A DNA stretch of 23,465 bases from Coptodactyla brooksi (Eukaryota > Arthropoda > Insecta > Coleoptera > Scarabaeidae). Under the pieces are notes generated by a model. That model was not told the origin of the DNA. It made no database searches and saw only the letters and a list, made by a program, of their open reading frames with translations. Location of the stretch: positions 1 through 23,465 of the forward strand of contig JAWQRM010000378.1 of NCBI GenBank assembly GCA_033557675.1, in the 5' to 3' direction. Made by a program: the position numbers and the translations under genes. Below are positions 17,560-23,465 of the stretch, piece by piece (within the stretch, counting starts at the first letter, position 1; each line of letters starts with the position of its first letter).

Positions 17560-17830
17560 ATTAATACGAGTTCGCCGGAGGCTAAATACTAATAACAAAT
17601 ATTCAAAAATATTCGGGCCGTGCGATCATCGACCCATTAAAGCTCCTTGTCGGCAATATTAATTAATTTTGAACTCACCCTTTATCAGCCCGGCAGCGGA
17701 GATATCTCTGGTGACGTAATTCCAAAAACATTCGCGTTCATTTCAGTTTATTAATTCGAGTTAATTTCTAATGAAGCTTTTATCTCGTGCCACTTCTCCT
17801 TCTTTGTGATCCTTGTATTTCCCACCAAAG
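17560..17830. promoter_or_regulatory. Candidate conserved non-coding element
   Basis: This block lacks any open frame of note, yet it is more complex and GC-richer than its flanks and carries several well-formed factor-type sites close together. TTAATTAATT (17659-17668) is a homeodomain-type site. TTATCA (17682-17687) is a GATA-type site on the minus strand. TGACGTAA (17712-17719) is a bZIP/CREB-type site. Such clustering without coding potential is typical of enhancers, but each site is short and could occur by chance. Only cross-species conservation would settle it. Confidence 0.25.
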
Positions 17831-20590
17831 ATATTATTCAAAAGCGCTTTTGTATTTGCCAATAAAATGAGCAGAATTTATTTTATACTGATAAGTGTAT
17901 CAGTTATATTGTTACATTTTTATTATTATTATGTAACTTTGACTACTGTATGTTTGCTGCATTGATGATACTAACATTCGCCTGATATGCACTTTTCTTT
18001 TTGTAACTAAAATTCTTCGGTCTATTCATACATTGAAGTAATTCAGTAATAAGATACTAAATCAACCAATAGTGAGGTGGGTAGATTTAGAGACACCAGG
18101 AACATGGTCGCACTGTGGAAATAAGTGCTGTATGTCTTCTGATACACGAATAATTCAATTCCTTTAATCGAAATATATTGTAACACCGAAATATATTGTA
18201 ACTCTTCTGTATTCATATGTTGTTCACAACAGTTTGAAACTGAATGAAACGATTTCTCACGCTCTTCAATGGGTATTGTGTTTTACTTTACAAGTATCGT
18301 TGCGATTCATATAATCTTTATATTGTCGAAAAAACTTCTTTTCAGAGTCAAATTCAATTCGGGGAACAAAGAAATCACGCTATGCTAAATCTAGTGAATA
18401 CGATAGATGACCAAGAATGTAAATTTAATTTTTGGCCAAATTATAACATACAAAAATAGCACTTTGAGTAGGTGCTAATGTAACAAAATGATCTCTCAAA
18501 AAACCACAGACTATTCTGTCCACACACGACAAGTTTTGCGATTAAGTGCTTCAAACCTTCAAGATAAAACACTGAATTGATTGTTTTCACAGTTCAATTG
18601 AACTCCTTATGCATTATTCCTATGGTTTCGAAAAAGAGATCAAATCAACATTATCTTAATGTTTGATGGATTTCAGCAAGCCTGATGACTTCTATTCAAC
18701 ACTCTGGAACATTGTTGAAAGGTCATGTTAAAACTAACATACTATGGGTTTTTGGAAAGGAATGTTTTCAGTGGTGATAAGCTGAAATCTTGAATGGTTA
18801 ATTCGTTTCAATCCTTGTTCATCTATTGAATGATTTGGTACAAAATGTGTACAAATCTTTAATTTTTCCAAGGTTTCAGTCAGAAATTCGTGAATGGTCG
18901 TGTGGGTAATCATTCGTACATTCTCATTTCGATCATTGACGATGTGATCTCAAACTTTTTCGATCTTCTCGTACTGTTAAAAGTTCGAGGTCTTAGTTCT
19001 CGTTGATTGCCTGTAATTGCTTCTTATCATTAACAAAAATGCTTATTCCAGCTACTGTTGATGTCGGTTTACAGATAACATCCCTACTTGTTGTGAATTC
19101 GCACGTTTGGGTGTATGTTTTATTCATATGTATTTAACTATACTTAATTCTACTATTTTGCAGTACAATGATTTTTCCCTAATAAAATAAGGAAAAAAAA
19201 TTGGAAAGATCGTGTACCAGTTAGTCACCCAAAACGTTTAGGTAACGATGAACTTCGCCCTGTGATGGTTTAAGTATTCTACAAAGAATGTGAAGAAGAA
19301 GTTGGGGGGGGGGAAGTAAATATTTTACAATGTGAAGTTCTAGGTGAGACCTAAGAATCCATGGTAATAATGGATTCCATAAGAATCAATCTTATTGAGA
19401 GAAACAACACCAGCGAAGACAATTTATAAGTTTAAATTAACTTTAAGTCTATAAGTTTAGCAAAACTGCATACAAACACACTGTACAAAAAGAATGTTTT
19501 TTCCTTGCTTCGTCTTAATCGTTGTGGGTTCGATGCATTTTGCTTGTTTAACGAGCACTTACACAGCATGACAATTAAATAACGAGAATTTTTAGATATA
19601 TGAAAAGACATACATTGAATTATGCTCAAAACTTATTTCTTATTCAAAATAAGTTCTATTATTGATTTCAACAAACTTAATTGAATCGAAATGTAAAAGA
19701 CACCATTGAATCTTTGAATACTACTTATATGTTTAACAACAACGTTATTAGTGAAGAAATAAACAATAGATATTCAAATAAGAATTCTAAATAGAATAAT
19801 GAGGACTAATTAGAAAATAACAAATATGTTCACAATGAAGGAAAGTTTTTCGATTTTATAGATTATATAAATTCAAGTATGTATATTGCATAAATTTTTT
19901 ACATTATAATATTAAGTACAGTATAAATATAGTATAATTTTACTTTATTCTACATAGAAGGCTTTCATATCTTAGCCTACATATGCCTACGAAACTTGAT
20001 CAGATTGTGTGAATATAGTTTTAATTTATTTTATACATGAAGAATTGCTTGTGTTCCAGAATATGGTATACATTTATAATTTCAATTAAGTGAAATGGTA
20101 CTATTTATGAAACTTACAACTCAACTAATAATGTATACAACCTAAATAAATGGTGAATTTGATATTAATTGTTCCGTTCTTATTTCTTTTGTCGACTAGT
20201 TTCAGCTTACGTTATTTTCAATAACTGATGTATGTTGTGTTCTCCTACATAAGATAGTTTCGTGTTTTACTGGAACAGATTTATTGGTGGCAATAGAAGA
20301 TGGGAGTTTCTTCAGGAAAATTACTTCTTCATTGCCAGGTATATGGGAATTTTTGTGGACATGATGTGGGTAATTAGAGTGCTGGTTATATGTGTATAAG
20401 ATGTTGTACACATATCCTCTTTATCCGATATACTCGTATTTCATGCCACATGTTGTTACGCAGAGTATCTCAAAATTTCTCGTATATGAATTCTCATATA
20501 CCCCGCAATGGAGAAGAAAATCAATATCTTGTTTCCGGGGATATTATTAAAAATATATCCTGAAGTGTGGATTCCGTTTAGCAGTCTGCG
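17831..20590. other. No gene recognised
   Basis: Long AT-rich stretch. Small items: an 18-bp-period tandem pair of CGAAATATATTGTAAC (18169-18202), a G8 run near 19304-19312, and a short inverted repeat GAATCCAT/ATGGATTC at 19355-19377. Open frames here are at most about 71 codons (18244-18459) and show no motifs, signal peptides or supported splice sites. Confidence 0.4.
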
Positions 20591-20599
20591 GAAAAATGA

Positions 20600-20765
20600 G
20601 AATTTTATTAGGTAGTGGAAAAGTTCGGAATGGAACACAATTACATATGTAGCTTTCCCTTGTGGCAATATGTTCACTTGGTCGCCTATTCGGTTTAAAT
20701 GAAAGAATTCTAACGTTAAGCCCTTTAGGATGCAATCGGAAGCTCTCACAAGCTGCCACTTTGAC
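20600..20765 (-). repeat. Diverged repeat, copy 1
   Basis: Aligns with 21655-21815. Shared blocks include TAGTGGAAA, CCCTTGTGGCAATAT (here) against CCCTTGGGGCAATAT, GTTTAAATGAAAGAATT against GTTTAAGTGAAAGAATT, and CCCTTTAGGATGCAAT against CCCTGAGGACGCAAT. On the minus strand both copies encode a similar short peptide (here LNVRILSFKPNRRPSEHIA). The family is unknown to me. Confidence 0.6.
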
Positions 20766-21452
20766 AAGATATATACGAAATTCATACGAACAGCTGATTG
20801 TAATTGCATTTATTTCCTATCTGTGAGTCAATAGCAAAGTTGTAACTTCGAAACCTTGGGCTTTGTAACAAAGTTGACACCGTTGGATCAAAACTAGAAA
20901 GCAACTGTTCGATGCACGTTTCCCTAACTAATGCTAACTTGGTTAGCACGGTAGTGGCGACAATTTTGGTGATATCACTTCTTTTAAACTGTAATTTGCA
21001 CAACCAATTTAATATTCATAATTAAATTGATCTGAAAGTTATATCTTGTAACTGTCAACTAAGAAAGAAATCCCGAAAAAAAGGTAAAAGTAAAAGTTGT
21101 GTGAAAAAGGTAAAATGACACAACAATTATTATACCTTTTTCGATATTAGAAAATAATACACAATAATAATAATAGATAATAGAACACTGTCAGCAGATA
21201 TACCGTTATAATTGCTAGAAAGGGCCATTTTTATAGGCCATAATCATAGAACAACTCCATAGAAAATTTAATTAGACTTTAGTTAGGAAATCTTATTCAG
21301 TTACATCTATTACCTTAATAATTTGTCTGCAAAAGTAATAACCAGAACTATTTGTGTTCTTAAAAATTTAACATCTAGTAAGCTAACATATTATAAAAAA
21401 ACAAAAGTAAATTAAATTAAAATCATAATACCGAAAATGATTAACCGGAATT

Positions 21453-21575
21453 CTAACTGCAGCAGTTAGAGTTTCTCTAACTACTGCAGTTAGAGGAACT
21501 TTTAAATGAAAAATAGACACCCTACTAAATAGTAGGGGTATCTATATAGATACTCCAAGATATCCCTACTAAACT
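21453..21575. repeat. Cluster of short palindromes
   Basis: Three palindromes follow one another. The first has 19-bp arms with one mismatch and a TTT loop (21453-21471 with 21475-21493); its first arm is itself a near-palindrome around GCAGC. The second is CCCTACTA-AA-TAGTAGGG (21520-21537), perfect. The third is GTATCTATATAGATAC (21538-21553), perfect. A further CCCTACTAAAC follows at 21564. ACTTTTAAA flanks the group on both sides (near 21499 and 21575). No protein frame is involved. Confidence 0.75.
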
Positions 21576-21654
21576 TTTAAAAGTGTATACAGGAAACTAT
21601 ACAGATGTCACGAAACAAAGCAATATGTCGCAATCTTCGAAAAGATAGCGTTTT

Positions 21655-21830
21655 TATCACATAGTGGAAAGGGGTTGTACACACATCCGCAGCACGATGC
21701 AATTATGTAGTTATCCCTTGGGGCAATATATTTGCTCGCTTGCCTTTTCCGTTTAAGTGAAAGAATTGAGACATTACGCCCTGAGGACGCAATAGAGGAT
21801 GCAATGCCCTGAGGATGCAATATAGTTTCA
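21655..21830 (-). repeat. Diverged repeat, copy 2, with a 28-bp internal tandem
   Basis: Counterpart of 20600-20765 about 1050 bp away in the same orientation. The minus-strand peptide is GRNVSILSLKRKRQASKYIA. GCCCTGAGGA(C/T)GCAAT occurs at 21778 and again at 21806, a local 28-bp tandem duplication absent from copy 1. The 76-codon frame is not long enough to call a gene. Confidence 0.6.
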
Positions 21831-21839
21831 TATAACATA

Positions 21840-23328
21840 TAGAGAATTCACACGATTATAATTATTCGATTAATCGATTATAATTTTATTCACAGTCTAT
21901 CAATGAGTCAATTAAAAATTATTTCAACAAAAATTATCTCGTATATACAATTCTTAGGTACCTTCATGAAATTAATAAAACCTGACCTACATGGCTTCAT
22001 AGTTCTTTTATCGAACTTCCTCAGGTCCTTTGGGAAATTGCGAACCCTATACAGGAACTTTCTGTCAGTTAATTTAGTTACATATTGAGTTCTCGACCAA
22101 GTTCCTGAGTGGTTATATTTCCAACAAATCGGTATCTGAGGGTACGGTTTAGGCGGCTTATTGAAGCATTTAACCTCCCCAGGCTACATGTCAGTTTGAA
22201 CGTTTCTATCCCATGCCACAAAGCTATTATGGCTCAGTACGCTATGCGAATACATGTTTTAAATAACGCAGTACAATTGCAGAGACAACATCGGATAAAA
22301 CAAATTTAGTCAATGCCGGGGGCAGATGATATAATAAATTTTAATATTAACGGCCAACATTTCTATACATTATGATGTTTATTGGTTTGTAGTCAGCTGT
22401 AGAGAATGGATTTTTCTTCTATTATTTGCCGGCGATTAGGATTATTATTTTATGATGTGGGCTACACAATGTTGTCTTTTACGTGGTGTGAAGAAAGTTT
22501 GAAAGAGCTTAATTATCTCAAATTCCCCTTACATGAACACTATCAAAATATAGTGTTGGGAACTTTGTGGTTTATTACTTATTATTTCTTCTTTCTTAAT
22601 TTTTTTGAGAGAATTCTAAATATTTTGCAGGTAACATTGTTTACAAGACTACCGCATTAAATGTACTCCTGAATTTTGTTATTTGTGAACATAACTTGAA
22701 AATCAAATTTCATTGATTAGCTAACTAACTGTGAAATACTGCTGGGTGCCCTAATTATTTTCTCTTCAGTGATTCTCGGATATCGCAGTATTTCTTGCAA
22801 AAATGTGCTTCATTTTCAAACTAATAAGTAACTTCAGGTATTCATTAATGTATGACTGTAAGATGAATTTGGCTATTACAATTAAGGCAGTTATTTCACA
22901 ACAGTCTATTTCGAATTAATTAAACAGGTAGCCGAGATAACCGACAATAATTTTCATAAATTTCAGAAATATGAAAATTAGGATTAGTTAACATTTAAGG
23001 ATTTCTTAGATATAAGCGATTGTTTTGTTTACATATGTAATTTACATCAAAAGTAGCTGGATGTACTTTGAAACAGATTTATGGAATAATTTCTTGTAAA
23101 GGTTGATATACCGTAGAGATAAATTTGCTTATTAACGTCTTCTCATAACTTCCGGACTTTAAAAGACATATTCTTATTTGTCAGCTTCGAAACAAACTAT
23201 GTGTGTGTATATTGAAAGTTACATCTGTAATCTAGTGTGTTTTTTTGTGGGAACAGAAGAGTTTAGAGATAAATTTGCAAACTTTTTAAAAATTATTCTA
23301 AATAATTCACATGCATAGATGATGATGA
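21840..23328. other. No gene recognised
   Basis: AT-rich. An 84-codon plus frame at 22406-22660 has a hydrophobic run (about residues 49-66, with IVLGTLWFITYYFFFLNFF) and ends near a CAG/GTAAC that could serve as a splice site. It has no family motif I know and is more likely chance. Plus frames at 21903-22088 and 22109-22309 also lack motifs. Confidence 0.35.
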
Positions 23329-23465
23329 TTATCCGTTCAGTCGAATACGACTTTCGGTCACTTCATGGATCTTTGATCGCCACGTTTGCTTATCCTTAAC
23401 TGTTTCTTTTAATTCTCTCATTGACATGTTCATGTCAGATATGATTGTATCAAGCCAACGTGTTC
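23329..23465 (-). CDS. C-terminus of a non-LTR retrotransposon ORF2, cut by the window end
   Basis: From the window edge the minus strand reads TRWLDTIISDMNMSMRELKE, then a segment with KQTWRSKIHEVTESRIRLNG, then TAA at 23329-23331, with no internal stop. The pattern R-x-x-x-RW-x-D-x-x-x-x-D-M followed by W-R-x-x-x-x-E-V-T-x-S is the usual end of ORF2 in RTE-like and related arthropod LINEs. It lies just downstream of the reverse transcriptase. After the stop comes a short TCA-type trinucleotide tail (complement of GATGATGAT at 23318-23329), the common 3' end of such elements. Intactness beyond the window is unknown. It is unrelated to the Jockey relic at 8000-8485. Confidence 0.8.
   Translation of the reverse strand, partial: TRWLDTIISDMNMSMRELKETVKDKQTWRSKIHEVTESRIRLNG

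Noticed and set aside
18672..18722. A third hammerhead core at CTGATGA (about 18683) with GAAA about 28 nt later
   Set aside because: The intervening TTCAACA/TGTTGAA pairing overlaps the GAAA box, so the core cannot form. No retroelement tail context is present.
22406..22660. A chemoreceptor-like exon because of the hydrophobic run and a possible splice site
   Set aside because: One hydrophobic segment and a CAG/GT are not enough. No family motif and no neighbouring exon could be found.

Overview
This is AT-rich nuclear DNA of a metazoan, most likely an arthropod. The transposon families present (Penelope-like elements, a Jockey-type LINE, a pogo/Tigger transposase with a cysteine-rich tail, a second non-LTR ORF2 tail) and the patches of GC-richer unique DNA in AT-rich surroundings suggest an insect. 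A hymenopteran is my guess from the general texture, not from any diagnostic gene. I found no intact host protein gene, no true tRNA or rRNA, no CRISPR and no prokaryotic signal. Nearly every open frame is short and is either a degenerate transposon piece or chance.

Layout. 1-1990: head-to-tail, minus-strand 5' fragments of a Penelope-like element (PLE). 1991-2821: non-coding, GC-richer DNA. 2822-3650: a plus-strand PLE reverse transcriptase relic, broken by stops and frameshifts and lacking the catalytic motif C region. 3682-5565: copies of an unnamed repeat family, here called R1. Two lie in inverted orientation (R1a, R1b) and a third (R1c) directly repeats R1b. R1 carries a long AT-rich palindrome, a small conserved hairpin module and, at one end, a hammerhead-like 3' tail. 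5566-6836: GC-richer unique DNA. 6837-7925: a fourth R1 piece (R1d) flanked by a 41-bp direct repeat and split by a 771-bp foldback element with tRNA-like pol III boxes in both arms.

8000-8485: minus-strand Jockey-type reverse transcriptase relic. 9268-9800: a TA microsatellite, then a retroelement-like 3' tail with a hammerhead-like core. 10387-10780: a decayed plus-strand helix-turn-helix transposase fragment. 11181-13107: a decayed minus-strand pogo/Tigger transposase between 13-bp inverted matches. 13108-20600: mostly sequence I cannot assign, with one stretch (about 17560-17830) that looks like conserved non-coding DNA. 20600-21840: a diverged direct duplication plus a dense cluster of short palindromes. 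23329 to the end: the C-terminus of a non-LTR ORF2 with a short TCA-repeat tail.

The strongest candidate for something undescribed is the R1 family together with the foldback element nested in R1d. The uninterrupted R1b copy gives an empty-site comparison for that insertion, and the direct repeat flanking R1d gives an independent record of R1 mobility. The pieces do not form a working pathway. They are successive layers of transposition.
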